Positions 23,036-32,777 of a stretch of DNA of 64,000 nucleotides are shown piece by piece. The notes under the pieces are model-generated. The model worked only from the letters and a program-made list of their open reading frames with translations, searched no databases and was not told the origin of the DNA. Position numbers and translations under genes: made by a program. Source of the DNA: Martinezella lusitana (GTDB taxonomy: Bacteria > Pseudomonadota > Alphaproteobacteria > Rhizobiales > Rhizobiaceae); contig NZ_JACHBG010000001.1 of NCBI RefSeq assembly GCF_014207095.1, positions 248,001-312,000 on the forward strand, in the 5' to 3' direction. How positions within the stretch are numbered: position 1 is the first letter of the stretch; every line of letters starts with the position of its first letter.

Positions 23036-26000
23036 ATGAAGTTCAACAGGCTTCGGCTCGTCGGTTTCAAATCCTTTGTCGAGCCGTCGGAATTCGTCAT
23101 CGAGCGTGGACTGACCGGCGTCGTCGGTCCGAACGGTTGCGGCAAGTCCAATCTTGTCGAAGCCTTGCGCTGGGTGATGGGAGAGAATTCCTACAAGAAC
23201 ATGCGCGCGTCGGGCATGGACGACGTCATCTTCTCAGGATCGGGCAATCGTCCGGCGCGCAACACCGCAGAAGTCGGCCTTTATCTCGACAACAGTGACC
23301 GAACCGCGCCGGCAGCCTTCAACGACAGCGACGAAATCCAGGTGACGCGCCGTATCGAGCGCGAGCAGGGCTCAGTCTATCGTATCAACGGCAAGGAAGC
23401 GCGCGCCAAGGATGTGCAGCTGCTTTTCGCCGATGCTTCCACCGGTGCGCGCTCGCCGTCCATGGTCGGGCAGGGGCGTATCGGCGAGCTGATCCAGGCA
23501 AAGCCGCAGGCACGCCGCCAGCTCCTGGAAGAGGCGGCAGGCATTTCCGGCCTGCATTCGCGCCGCCATGAGGCCGAGTTGCGCCTGCGCGCCGCTGAAA
23601 GCAATCTCGAGCGGCTGGACGATGTGACCTCGCAGCTCGAAAGCCAGATCGAGAGCCTGAAGCGTCAGGCACGGCAGGCCAATCGTTTCAAGATGCTCTC
23701 GGCCGACATTCGCGCACGCGAAGCGATGCTGCTGCATATCCGCTGGGTGCAGGCGAAGGAAGCCGAGGCTGAGGCGGATAGCGCGCTCAACCAGGCAACC
23801 GTTCTGGTCGCCGAAAAGGCGCAGATTCAGATGGAGGCGGCAAAGGCGCAGGGTATCGCCAGCTTCAAGCTACCGGAGCTGCGCGACGAAGAGGCGAAGG
23901 CCGCAGCCGCGCTGCAGCGCCTTCAGTTCGCCCGCAATCAACTGGAAGAGGATGCCAACCGCATCCTGCGCCGTCGCGACGAGCTGACCCGCCGACTGGC
24001 GCAGTTGGGCGAAGATATCCGTCGCGAAGAGAACCTGGTTGCCGACAACGCGTCCATTCTTGCCAAGCTGGACGCAGAAGAAGCCGACCTTACCGATATT
24101 GTCGCCGATTCCGGCAGGCTTGCCGAGGAGACGCGGTTGGCCTTCGAGGAGGCTGCCGCCAAGCTTGCCGACAGCGAACGAATCTTTACCGCTCTGACCG
24201 CGGAACGCGCCGAGGCCGCTGCCGCCCGAAATCAGCTGGAGCGCGCCATTCGCGATCTCGCCGACCGCAAGATGCGGCTTGAGCGCCAGGCCGACGAAGC
24301 AAACCGCGAACTTGCCGCCATCGACGAGAAGATGGCTGATCTGCCGGACCCCGGTGAAAAGCGCGATATGGTCGAGGCGGCGGAAAATGTCGTTGCCGAT
24401 AGCGAGGGCGAGATCCAGCGCATCGAGGCGATCCTTGCCAAGGCTCGCGAAACCGAGGCACTATCGCGCGGACCGGTCGAGCAGGCAAGGGCACGCTTGA
24501 ACGCGCTGGAAACAGAAGCACGCACCATTTCCAAGATGCTGGCGGCTGTCGATACATCAGGCGCTTTTTCACCTGTTGCTGAGGAGCTGCGTGTCGACCG
24601 CGGCTTTGAGACGGCACTTGGCGCGGCTCTCGGCGACGATCTGGAGTCTTCGCTCGACCCGCAGGCCCCGGTCTATTGGGCAGACAATGGAAGCGGCGCC
24701 GGCGATCCGGCGCTCCCGGCAGGCGTTGCGCCTCTGATCACCCATGTCGGGGCGCCCGCGGCACTGACACGCCGCCTCCGCCAGATTGGCATTGTTTCGG
24801 CTGAAGACGCTCTGCGCTTGATGTCGGAGTTGAAGCCGGGGCAGCGGCTGGTGACCAAGGATGGCGCCGTGTTCCGCTGGGATGGCCATGTGACCGGTGC
24901 CGATGCCCCGAGCGCGGCTGCCCTGCGGCTCGCCCAGAAGAATCGCCTCTCCGAGCTGGAAGCCGAGGCCGAACTCGCGCGCGATGTGCTCGTTGAAGCC
25001 GAGGAGCGGCTTTCGGCGGCCGCGGATGCCATTCGGGGCGAGGAGAGCCGTTTGGCAACCGCCCGCGATGCAAGCCGTCTTGCGGCTCGTCGTCTTTCCG
25101 AAGCGCGGGATGCTTTGGCCGCTGCCGAACGGGCTTCCGGCGATCTTATCCGCCGCCGTGATGTGATCGCCGAGGCGGTCAGCGGGCTGCGGGAACAGCT
25201 GGAAGATGTGGCGGTGCAGGACGAAAATGCCCGCATCGAGCTGGAGGACGCTCCGGATCTTTCCGCCGTCGATCTGAAGCTGCGCGATCAGCAGGCGGAG
25301 GTCGCGACGGATCGTGGCTCTCTCGCTGAAGCTCGCGCCCGCCACGAGGGCCTGAACCGGGAAAACGAGGCGCGGCAGCGTCGCGTTCTGGCCATCCGCC
25401 AGGAGCGCGACACCTGGCGCCAGCGCGCGGCCAGCGCCGAAGAGCACATCCAGACCCTGCGCGACCGCGAAGAGGAAGCGCGCGACGAAGCTTCCGAGCT
25501 TGACCTGGCGCCGGATGAATTCGACGATAAGCGGCGCTCGTTGATGAACGAGCTGCAGAAGGCCGATGACGCCCGCCGCTTGGCGGCTGACCGTCTTGCC
25601 GAAGCCGAGGTCGTTCAGCGCGAAGCCGATCGTCATGCGGCGACGGCGCTTTCCGAACTTGCCGAAAGCCGCGAAAAACGCGGCCGTGTCGAGGAACGTC
25701 TGGTCTCTGCACGGGAACGGCGGCAGGAAAGCGAGCTGCGCATCCGGCAGGCGCTGAACGTCGAGCCGCATGAGGCGATGCGCCTGACCGGCCTTTCGGC
25801 ATCGCAGAATATACCGGACCTGCGCGAGGTCGAGCGCGAGTTGGAGCGGCTGAAGATGGAGCGCGAGCGCCTTGGCGCCGTTAACCTGCGTGCCGAAGAA
25901 GAAAGCAAGGAGCTGACGGAGCGGCTGCAGGCGCTGATCAAGGAGCGCGACGACGTCATCGATGCCATCCGCAAGCTGCGCGGCGCGATCCAGAGCCTCA

Positions 26001-26497
26001 ATCGCGAGGGCCGCGAACGCCTGATCGTTGCCTTCGACATCGTCAACGCGCAGTTCCAACGGCTGTTCACGCACCTATTCGGCGGCGGCACGGCCGAGCT
26101 GCAGCTCATCGAGTCGGACGACCCACTTGAGGCCGGTCTCGAAATCCTCGCCCGCCCGCCAGGCAAGAAGCCGCAGACCATGACGCTGCTTTCCGGCGGC
26201 GAGCAGGCGTTGACGGCCATGGCGCTGATCTTTGCGGTGTTTCTCACCAATCCCGCACCGATCTGCGTTCTCGACGAAGTGGACGCGCCGCTGGACGACC
26301 ACAATGTCGAACGCTATTGCAACCTGATGGATGAAATGGCCGCTTCGACCGAGACGCGGTTCGTCGTCATCACCCACAATCCTATCACCATGGCCCGCAT
26401 GGATCGCCTCTTCGGTGTGACCATGGCCGAACAGGGCGTGTCGCAGCTTGTCTCCGTCGACCTGCAGACGGCCGAGCGGTTGCGCGAAATCGCCTGA
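23036..26497 (+). CDS. smc: SMC chromosome segregation/condensation ATPase
   Basis: A 1153-residue SMC protein. Walker A GPNGCGKS is at residues 31-38; two long coiled coils rich in E, A, R and K flank a hinge at about 510-620 (GFETALGAALGDDLESSLDP, then VAPLITHVGAP). The C-terminal signature LLSGGEQALTAMAL and Walker B PICVLDEVDAPLDDHN complete the head. With ScpA and ScpB it compacts and segregates the chromosome. The ATG follows GGAGATCAGCTC. Length and motifs are normal. Confidence 0.97.
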   Translation: MKFNRLRLVGFKSFVEPSEFVIERGLTGVVGPNGCGKSNLVEALRWVMGENSYKNMRASGMDDVIFSGSGNRPARNTAEVGLYLDNSDRTAPAAFNDSDEIQVTRRIEREQGSVYRINGKEARAKDVQLLFADASTGARSPSMVGQGRIGELIQAKPQARRQLLEEAAGISGLHSRRHEAELRLRAAESNLERLDDVTSQLESQIESLKRQARQANRFKMLSADIRAREAMLLHIRWVQAKEAEAEADSALNQATVLVAEKAQIQMEAAKAQGIASFKLPELRDEEAKAAAALQRLQFARNQLEEDANRILRRRDELTRRLAQLGEDIRREENLVADNASILAKLDAEEADLTDIVADSGRLAEETRLAFEEAAAKLADSERIFTALTAERAEAAAARNQLERAIRDLADRKMRLERQADEANRELAAIDEKMADLPDPGEKRDMVEAAENVVADSEGEIQRIEAILAKARETEALSRGPVEQARARLNALETEARTISKMLAAVDTSGAFSPVAEELRVDRGFETALGAALGDDLESSLDPQAPVYWADNGSGAGDPALPAGVAPLITHVGAPAALTRRLRQIGIVSAEDALRLMSELKPGQRLVTKDGAVFRWDGHVTGADAPSAAALRLAQKNRLSELEAEAELARDVLVEAEERLSAAADAIRGEESRLATARDASRLAARRLSEARDALAAAERASGDLIRRRDVIAEAVSGLREQLEDVAVQDENARIELEDAPDLSAVDLKLRDQQAEVATDRGSLAEARARHEGLNRENEARQRRVLAIRQERDTWRQRAASAEEHIQTLRDREEEARDEASELDLAPDEFDDKRRSLMNELQKADDARRLAADRLAEAEVVQREADRHAATALSELAESREKRGRVEERLVSARERRQESELRIRQALNVEPHEAMRLTGLSASQNIPDLREVERELERLKMERERLGAVNLRAEEESKELTERLQALIKERDDVIDAIRKLRGAIQSLNREGRERLIVAFDIVNAQFQRLFTHLFGGGTAELQLIESDDPLEAGLEILARPPGKKPQTMTLLSGGEQALTAMALIFAVFLTNPAPICVLDEVDAPLDDHNVERYCNLMDEMAASTETRFVVITHNPITMARMDRLFGVTMAEQGVSQLVSVDLQTAERLREIA

Positions 26498-26631
26498 GAG
26501 CTTTCCGGCAGGAAAGAAAACTGTTCTGATATAAACAAGAAATTGCCGCTTCGGCTGCCGCACAGCCGGAAAGCGTGATAGTTTCGTTCTCGATCAACAA
26601 CATGTGGCGCTAATCCGCCCGGAAGGGAAGT

Positions 26632-27957
26632 ATGTCTGGATCTGGTGGCGGTATTTTCGATTTCCTCGGAATACTTGCCGTACTGCTGCTCGTTGCCGCC
26701 AACGGCTTTTTCGTTGCGGCTGAGTTTTCTCTGGTGTCCGTTCGCCGCAGCCGCGTGGCGGAGCTTGTTGCCGAAGGGCGGATGAACGCCAAGTCGTTGC
26801 AGAAGGCGGTCGACAATCTCGACGCCAATCTGGCGGCCACACAGCTTGGCATCACGATCTCCTCGCTCGCTCTCGGCTGGGTCGGCGAGCCCGCTCTTGC
26901 CCATCTTCTCGAGCCGCTTCTCGATTTCTTACCCGGAGCATGGGCCGCGGCCAGCTCTCATGCGATCGCCGTCGCTATTTCCTTCATCATCATCACCGCT
27001 CTCCATATCGTGCTCGGCGAACTCGCGCCGAAGAGCCTCGCCTTGCAGCGCAGCGAAGGTACGGCCCTGGGCGTGGTGCGGCCGCTCGGCCTGTTTCTCT
27101 TCCTGCTGCGCCCGGCCATCACCGTGCTCAACGGCCTTGGCAATCTCGTGCTGCGGCTTTTCGGGCTGCGGCCTGGCGCCGGTGAAGGCTCGCTGCATTC
27201 GCCTGCCGAGATCAAACTCTTGATCGCCGAAAGCCAGGAAGCCGGCCTGCTCGAACAGGCACAACAGGATCTGGTCGAACGCGTCTTCAATATCGGCAAC
27301 CGCGATGTCTCCAACATCATGACGCCGCGGCTGGAGGTCGATTGGATCGATGCCGATGATACGGTGGAGGAAATGCACAAGACCATTCGCGAAAGCCGCT
27401 TCGAGCAGCTTCTGGTCGCGCGCGGCTCGATCGACGAGCCGATCGGCATGATCCTGAAGAAGGATCTTCTCGACCAGCTTTTGAACGGCGAACCGCTGAA
27501 CCCGATGGCCGTCATCCGCCAGCCCTTGGTTGTCCACGAGTCCACAGCCGTCTTCAAGGTGCTTGAAAATTTCAAGCGCGCGCCCGTTCGCCTCGCCATG
27601 GTCATCGACGAATATGGCAGTCTGGAAGGCATCGTCACGCAGACAGACCTATTGGAGGCGATTGCCGGTGATCTCCCCGATATGGAGAACGAAGCGCCCG
27701 ATGTCGTCGAGCGCGCCGACGGCTCGCTGCTGATGGAAGGCATGATGCCGGTCTATGACGCGTTTGCGAGGCTCGGCCTGCGCGAGGGCGAGGAAGACAT
27801 GAATTTCCACACGCTCGCGGGCTTCGCGCTCTACCAGCTCGGTCATCTGCCCGAAGTGGGCGAGAGTTTCACTTTTGACGGCTGGCATTTCGAGATCATC
27901 GATCTCGATGGCATGAGGATCGACAAGATCCTAGCGCGGCGGGAAACGCTGGCTTAG
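26632..27957 (+). CDS. CNNM/CorC-type (hemolysin-family) membrane protein
   Basis: A 441-residue protein: a DUF21/CNNM transmembrane domain (residues about 8-200, four hydrophobic segments, ANGFFVAAEFSLVSVRRSR), a CBS pair (IMTPRLEVDWIDADDTVEEM ... RLAMVIDEYGSLEGIVTQTD) and a C-terminal CorC/HlyC FAD-binding-like domain. These proteins are linked to magnesium or cobalt efflux; 'hemolysin' is a historical name. It converges on the CobT-like gene with a 4-bp overlap of 3' ends (27954-27957). Confidence 0.93.
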   Translation: MSGSGGGIFDFLGILAVLLLVAANGFFVAAEFSLVSVRRSRVAELVAEGRMNAKSLQKAVDNLDANLAATQLGITISSLALGWVGEPALAHLLEPLLDFLPGAWAAASSHAIAVAISFIIITALHIVLGELAPKSLALQRSEGTALGVVRPLGLFLFLLRPAITVLNGLGNLVLRLFGLRPGAGEGSLHSPAEIKLLIAESQEAGLLEQAQQDLVERVFNIGNRDVSNIMTPRLEVDWIDADDTVEEMHKTIRESRFEQLLVARGSIDEPIGMILKKDLLDQLLNGEPLNPMAVIRQPLVVHESTAVFKVLENFKRAPVRLAMVIDEYGSLEGIVTQTDLLEAIAGDLPDMENEAPDVVERADGSLLMEGMMPVYDAFARLGLREGEEDMNFHTLAGFALYQLGHLPEVGESFTFDGWHFEIIDLDGMRIDKILARRETLA

Positions 27958-28880
27958 TCTGATTTCTGAGGTTCGTTGTTCAGCAGCAAGCGCTGCAGAA
28001 AATGAAGCGTAGACACACCTAGATCTTGAGGAAGTTCGATTTCTTCGGCGGTACGATAATAGCGATTCACGCTATAGTTTATGCCTATGGCAGCCAGTTG
28101 GATAACGGACTCTGTTTCAATGGTTCCAATGACTTCGGTTAGATGTCTTGATAAGAAAAGAGGGTCATTTTCGTTAAGTGTGGAATCATCTACAGGGGCA
28201 CCGTCGGAAATAACCAACAGTAGCTTACGTGTTTCAGGCCGCGCATATAATCGCTTTGCGGCCCATTGTAGCGCTTCGCCATCAACATTCTCCTTCAGCA
28301 AATCTGGTCTCAGCATCGGCTTAAGGTATCCAGCATGGGGAAAATTGCTATCTGCTGCCCGGTAAATGATATGGAGAAGGTCGCAGAGTCGTCCGGGCTT
28401 AGCTCGTCGCGGGCGTTCGGAAAGCCAGTGTTTTCGCGATTGTCCGCCCTTCCAAGAAGTTGTTGTAAAACCGAGAACTTCCACCTTGCAGCCGAGGTGC
28501 ACCAGAAAATCAGTAGCGACATCTATTGTCGCTGCCGCCAGCAATATCGATTGCCCTCTCATCGAGCCGGAGTGGTCGACTAGGATTGAAACCACAGTGT
28601 CGGCGCGCATCTGCTCCGTGGTTTGAATCCGCACGAGCCGCGAAGCCTCTAGGGCGGCGAGACTGCATTCCATACGCCAATCAAGGAGCGCGCCTTGATA
28701 TCGTTGCCATGCCGCGTCTAACGTTGTGGCGTGCTCAATTGAGATTGGTCCCAGGACCTCGTCTAGCTGGCTGGCCTTGAGGATTTTATCGAACTCGCGC
28801 GTATAGATCCGATAGGACGGGATCGAATCGGTTGCAGGCGCATTTGTTGGCTTTTTGAATAGTGCCCTTAAAAATTGCAT
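27954..28880 (-). CDS. Stand-alone CobT-type VWA domain protein
   Basis: A 308-residue protein matching only the C-terminal part of cobaltochelatase subunit CobT. Shared stretches include VEVLGFTTTSWKGGQSRKHW, LKENVDGEALQWAAKRLYAR and VISDGAPVDDSTLNENDP. The metal-ion-dependent adhesion site is DHSGSMRG. The acidic N-terminal half of CobT is absent, and no CobS/MoxR-type AAA ATPase is adjacent. Base composition is visibly more A+T-rich than its neighbours, suggesting transfer. It may partner a distant AAA protein; a role in cobalamin synthesis is not implied. Confidence 0.8.
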   Translation of the reverse strand: MQFLRALFKKPTNAPATDSIPSYRIYTREFDKILKASQLDEVLGPISIEHATTLDAAWQRYQGALLDWRMECSLAALEASRLVRIQTTEQMRADTVVSILVDHSGSMRGQSILLAAATIDVATDFLVHLGCKVEVLGFTTTSWKGGQSRKHWLSERPRRAKPGRLCDLLHIIYRAADSNFPHAGYLKPMLRPDLLKENVDGEALQWAAKRLYARPETRKLLLVISDGAPVDDSTLNENDPLFLSRHLTEVIGTIETESVIQLAAIGINYSVNRYYRTAEEIELPQDLGVSTLHFLQRLLLNNEPQKSD

Positions 28881-29029
28881 CAGCGATAGCTAACTCCGAA
28901 TCGATCGGCGATGAAGAGAAATCTGCCGATTTGTCTGTATTTTTTGTGCGGCGCAACATTTTGCCGTATTTGCCGATTTTCATTTGTCGCTCAATGAATT
29001 AAGTTCAGCCTCGGGAGTTGGACGAGACA

Positions 29030-31696
29030 ATGACGAAGTGGGTCTATACATTCGGCGACGGCAAGGCCGAGGGTGGTGCTGGAGACTTTGAGAGGCTCGG
29101 CGGCAAGGGCGCGAATCTTGCCGAGATGTGCAACCTTGGCCTGCCGGTTCCCCCGGGGCTGACGATTGTCTGTGACGCCTGCACCTCCTATTACAAAAAT
29201 GGTCGCAAAGTTCCCGACGAGCTGAAGCCGCAGGTTATGCAAGGCCTGAAGCAGATGGAGGCCGTTACCGGGCGCAAGTTCGGCGACATCGAGCGACCGC
29301 TGCTGGTTTCCGTCCGCTCAGGCGGCCGTGCTTCGATGCCCGGCATGATGGACACGGTTCTCAACCTCGGCCTCAATGACACAACGGTGCAGGCGCTCGG
29401 CCACGATGCCGGCGACGCGCGCTTCGCCTGGGATAGCTACCGCCGCTTTATCCAGATGTACGCCGATGTGGTCATGGGTCTCGATAACGAGGTCTTCGAA
29501 GGCATTCTGGAAGACGAGAAGGCCAGGTTCGGCCATGAGTTCGATACCGATCTCACCGCCGTCGAATGGCAGCATGTCGTCTCGATCTACAAGACCGTGA
29601 TCGAGGAAGAGCTGGGCCAAGCCTTTCCGCAGGATCCGGAAGTGCAGCTCTGGGGCGCCGTCTCCGCCGTATTTTCGAGCTGGATGAACGCGCGCGCCGT
29701 CACTTATCGTCACCTGCACAATATTCCAGAGGCCTGGGGCACCGCCGTCAATATCCAGGCGATGGTCTTCGGCAATCTCGGCAATTCGTCCGCGACGGGT
29801 GTCGCCTTCACGCGCAACCCGTCGACGGGAGAGAAGGAACTTTACGGCGAATTCCTCGTCAATGCGCAGGGTGAGGACGTCGTCGCGGGCATTCGTACGC
29901 CGCAGAGCATCACTGAAGTCGCCCGCATCGCCTCCGGCTACGAACGGCCGTCGATGGAAAAGCTGATGCCTGAGGCGTTCGCGGAGTTCCGCAGCATCTG
30001 CTCGCAATTGGAAGCGCATTATCGCGACGTTCAGGATCTGGAATTCACGATCGAGCGTGGCAGGCTCTGGATGCTGCAGACGCGCTCCGGCAAGCGCACC
30101 ACCAAGGCGGCGATGAAGATTGCTGTCGATATGGTGGACGAAGGGCTGATCACGGAAGACGAAGCAGTAGCCCGCATCGACCCGATGACGCTCGATCAGC
30201 TGCTGCACCCCACCATCGACCCGCGCGTTCGCCGCGAGGTCATCGGCTCTGGCCTTCCTGCTTCGCCGGGTGCCGCCACAGGCGAAATCGTCTTCACCGC
30301 CGAGGAGGCCATTGTCGCTGAAGAGGAAGGCCGCAAGGCCATCCTTGTGCGCATCGAAACCAGCCCGGAAGACATTCACGGCATGCATGCGGCCGAGGCG
30401 ATCCTGACCACGCGTGGCGGCATGACCAGCCACGCCGCCGTCGTCGCGCGCGGCATGGGCATCCCCTGTGTCGTCGGCGCCGGCACGATGCGCATCGACA
30501 TGCGCAACGAAAAGCTGATCGGCATCGGCGTCATCCTGACCAGGGGCGATATCATCACCATCGATGGCTCGACCGGCCAGGTGCTGAAAGGCGAGGTGCC
30601 GATGATTCAGCCTGAACTGTCAGGCGATTTCGGACGTATCATGGTCTGGGCCGACCGCTCCCGCCGCATGACGGTGCGCACCAACGCGGATACGCCGGCC
30701 GATGCGCGAGCAGCGCGCTCCTTCGGCGCCGAGGGCATCGGGCTTTGCCGCACCGAACACATGTTTTTCGAGGGCGACCGCATCCACGTGATGCGCGAGA
30801 TGATCCTTGCCGAAGACGAGGCGGGTCGTCGCACGGCTCTTGCCAAACTCATGCCGATGCAGCGGCTCGACTTCACCGCGCTGTTCACGATCATGCATGG
30901 CCTGCCGGTCACCATCCGCCTGCTCGATCCGCCCTTGCACGAGTTCCTGCCGAAGACGGACGAGGAGATCGCCGAGGTTGCCGGCAGCATGGGCATGGAG
31001 CCGGCCATACTGCGCCAGCGCGTCGACGCCCTGCACGAGTTCAACCCGATGCTTGGCCATCGCGGCTGCCGGCTGGCGATTTCCTATCCGGAGATCGTCG
31101 AGATGCAGGCACGCGCGATCTTCGAGGCGGCGGTTCTGGCGGCGCGCGAGACGGGCGCCGCTGTCGTGCCTGAGATCATGGTGCCGCTCGTCGGTCTGCG
31201 TTCAGAGCTGGATTACGTCAAGGCCCGGATCGATGAGGTGGCGCGTGCCGTCATGACCGAAGCGAAGATGAAGATCGACTATCTCGTCGGCACGATGATC
31301 GAGCTGCCTCGCGCTGCATTGCGCGCCCATATCATCGCCGAGGCCGCCGAATTCTTCTCCTTTGGCACCAACGACCTGACGCAAACCACCTTCGGCATAT
31401 CGCGTGACGATGCGGCCGCTTTCATACCGACCTATCAGCGCAAAGGCATCATCGAGCACGACCCGTTCATATCCCTCGATTTCGATGGGGTAGGGGAGTT
31501 GATCCGCATCGCGGCCGAGCGCGGCCGCCGCACGCGCAACGACATGAAGCTCGGCATTTGCGGCGAGCATGGCGGCGATCCCGCCTCGATCCACTTCTGC
31601 GAAGACATCGGGCTGGACTACGTGTCCTGCTCGCCCTTCCGCGTGCCGATCGCACGGCTGGCTGCAGCGCAGGCGGCGATCAAGGCAAGAGTCTGA
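29030..31696 (+). CDS. ppdK: Pyruvate, phosphate dikinase
   Basis: An 888-residue enzyme interconverting pyruvate, ATP and Pi with PEP, AMP and PPi. The ATP-grasp part starts YTFGDGKAEGGAGDFERLGG; the swivelling phosphohistidine is in GGMTSHAAVVARGMGIPCVV; the PEP-binding barrel ends FGTNDLTQTTFGISRDD and the catalytic cysteine is in KLGICGEHGGDP. Length fits the family. The ATG at 29030 is preferred over an in-frame TTG at 29018. The upstream region is A+T-rich and the gene appears monocistronic. Confidence 0.97.
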   Translation: MTKWVYTFGDGKAEGGAGDFERLGGKGANLAEMCNLGLPVPPGLTIVCDACTSYYKNGRKVPDELKPQVMQGLKQMEAVTGRKFGDIERPLLVSVRSGGRASMPGMMDTVLNLGLNDTTVQALGHDAGDARFAWDSYRRFIQMYADVVMGLDNEVFEGILEDEKARFGHEFDTDLTAVEWQHVVSIYKTVIEEELGQAFPQDPEVQLWGAVSAVFSSWMNARAVTYRHLHNIPEAWGTAVNIQAMVFGNLGNSSATGVAFTRNPSTGEKELYGEFLVNAQGEDVVAGIRTPQSITEVARIASGYERPSMEKLMPEAFAEFRSICSQLEAHYRDVQDLEFTIERGRLWMLQTRSGKRTTKAAMKIAVDMVDEGLITEDEAVARIDPMTLDQLLHPTIDPRVRREVIGSGLPASPGAATGEIVFTAEEAIVAEEEGRKAILVRIETSPEDIHGMHAAEAILTTRGGMTSHAAVVARGMGIPCVVGAGTMRIDMRNEKLIGIGVILTRGDIITIDGSTGQVLKGEVPMIQPELSGDFGRIMVWADRSRRMTVRTNADTPADARAARSFGAEGIGLCRTEHMFFEGDRIHVMREMILAEDEAGRRTALAKLMPMQRLDFTALFTIMHGLPVTIRLLDPPLHEFLPKTDEEIAEVAGSMGMEPAILRQRVDALHEFNPMLGHRGCRLAISYPEIVEMQARAIFEAAVLAARETGAAVVPEIMVPLVGLRSELDYVKARIDEVARAVMTEAKMKIDYLVGTMIELPRAALRAHIIAEAAEFFSFGTNDLTQTTFGISRDDAAAFIPTYQRKGIIEHDPFISLDFDGVGELIRIAAERGRRTRNDMKLGICGEHGGDPASIHFCEDIGLDYVSCSPFRVPIARLAAAQAAIKARV

Positions 31697-31741
31697 CGCG
31701 CTTTGCGATTCCGGGAGGCGTTCTATCGGGCCGCGCTTCGT

Positions 31742-32023
31742 TCAGCGGCGCCAATAACCGCGATGATGGTAGTAGCCCGGGCCGCCGACCACGACCGTCG
31801 GCCCCCAGAAGAAATCATCGTTGCTTTCCATGAACGCACGCTGATCGGCTCGCCGACTGAGATCCTGATTCATCAGGCAATTGGCGAAATTCTCCGAGCC
31901 GCGTTTGAAGCCGTAGCCACCGCATCTCGCTTCATCGGCCGCTCGTATTTCCTCGGCAGTTTGGCAAGAGGAGAGCACGAAAGCGACTGCGAGGAGCGCG
32001 AAAATGGAAGCGACGAGACGCAT
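31742..32023 (-). CDS. Small lipoprotein, glycine/tyrosine/histidine-rich tail
   Basis: A 93-residue protein with lipoprotein signal MRLVASIFALLAVAFVLSSC (lipidated cysteine at residue 20), a short helical region with two further cysteines (DEARCGGYG, FANCLMN) and a C-terminal VVGGPGYYHHRGYWRR tail. Small lipoproteins of this composition are common in Rhizobiaceae and have no known function. It converges on ppdK. Confidence 0.75.
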   Translation of the reverse strand: MRLVASIFALLAVAFVLSSCQTAEEIRAADEARCGGYGFKRGSENFANCLMNQDLSRRADQRAFMESNDDFFWGPTVVVGGPGYYHHRGYWRR

Positions 32024-32115
32024 GACTTAGTATCCTGAATGCAACTTTGCAGACTGGAATTATAGCGCTACGCCGCATGGCGCGAAAGGCTTATCGTCGC
32101 CGCAGGCCGAAACGA

Positions 32116-32610
32116 CTATTGAGCAGCTTCCTTCGGCTTTTCGGGCAGCCGCTGCACCAGGTTGACGAAGGCGTCGGCGAACCGCAGCAGATGCTCGGTT
32201 TCCTCGTCCGGTTCCAGGAGGCGAATTTCTGCACCGTCTTCGTCGAGCGCTGCAAAAAGGGTGCGCATCGTGGTGTTCCCTTCCGGAATTCTGATGACCG
32301 CCAGCCGGCGGCAATCGGCGATCAATCCTGTGGCTGGGAGATCGAACAAAAAGTCGCCATGCACGGCCGCGGCGGCACGCCTCACAGCTTCGCAGAAGGA
32401 GGGCTCTCCACCGGAAAAACCCTCAAGGGAAAGTTCCAGTTCCAGAAGCTCAAGCGGCAATATCGGGTCTGTTGCGTCTGCCGCGACAATGGCCGCATTT
32501 GGCAGCGGCCGGGCTGCGATGTCTTGAGAAAGCATCGGTTCCATCTCATCAAGTCCCTTCGAAGCCTCGATAAAACGCCCAAGAATGGCCTTTTTAGGGA
32601 ATTTAAGCAA
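32116..32610 (-). CDS. Hypothetical protein, conserved-looking
   Basis: A 164-residue acidic protein without recognised motifs. Leucine- and glutamate-rich segments (LPLELLELELSLEGF, LLEPDEETEHLLRFADAF) suggest a helical cytosolic fold. The longest frame starts at TTG 32610; an ATG at 32547 gives 143 residues starting MEPMLSQDIAARPL. Neither has an ideal ribosome-binding site. Codon use matches neighbours. It diverges from the DUF1499 gene. No function proposed. Confidence 0.6.
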   Translation of the reverse strand: MLKFPKKAILGRFIEASKGLDEMEPMLSQDIAARPLPNAAIVAADATDPILPLELLELELSLEGFSGGEPSFCEAVRRAAAAVHGDFLFDLPATGLIADCRRLAVIRIPEGNTTMRTLFAALDEDGAEIRLLEPDEETEHLLRFADAFVNLVQRLPEKPKEAAQ

Positions 32611-32777
32611 GCGCTCACGTTTTTCGGCGATCCGTCACCGGACTGAACTTTGGCAAGGCATCGCTCACGGACGGCATGACTTAAGATTTATTTTCATCAT
32701 TTCCTGCTTTAAACATGGATCACTTATCCGGGATTCGGTGCATCCGGCTTCCGATCCGACGCGCCGACGAGCACTTG

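Noticed and set aside
24569..26074. Long minus-strand frame (501 codons) opposite smc
   Set aside because: It lies entirely antisense to the smc coiled-coil region, shows no protein-family pattern and is explained by the third-position G+C bias of smc.
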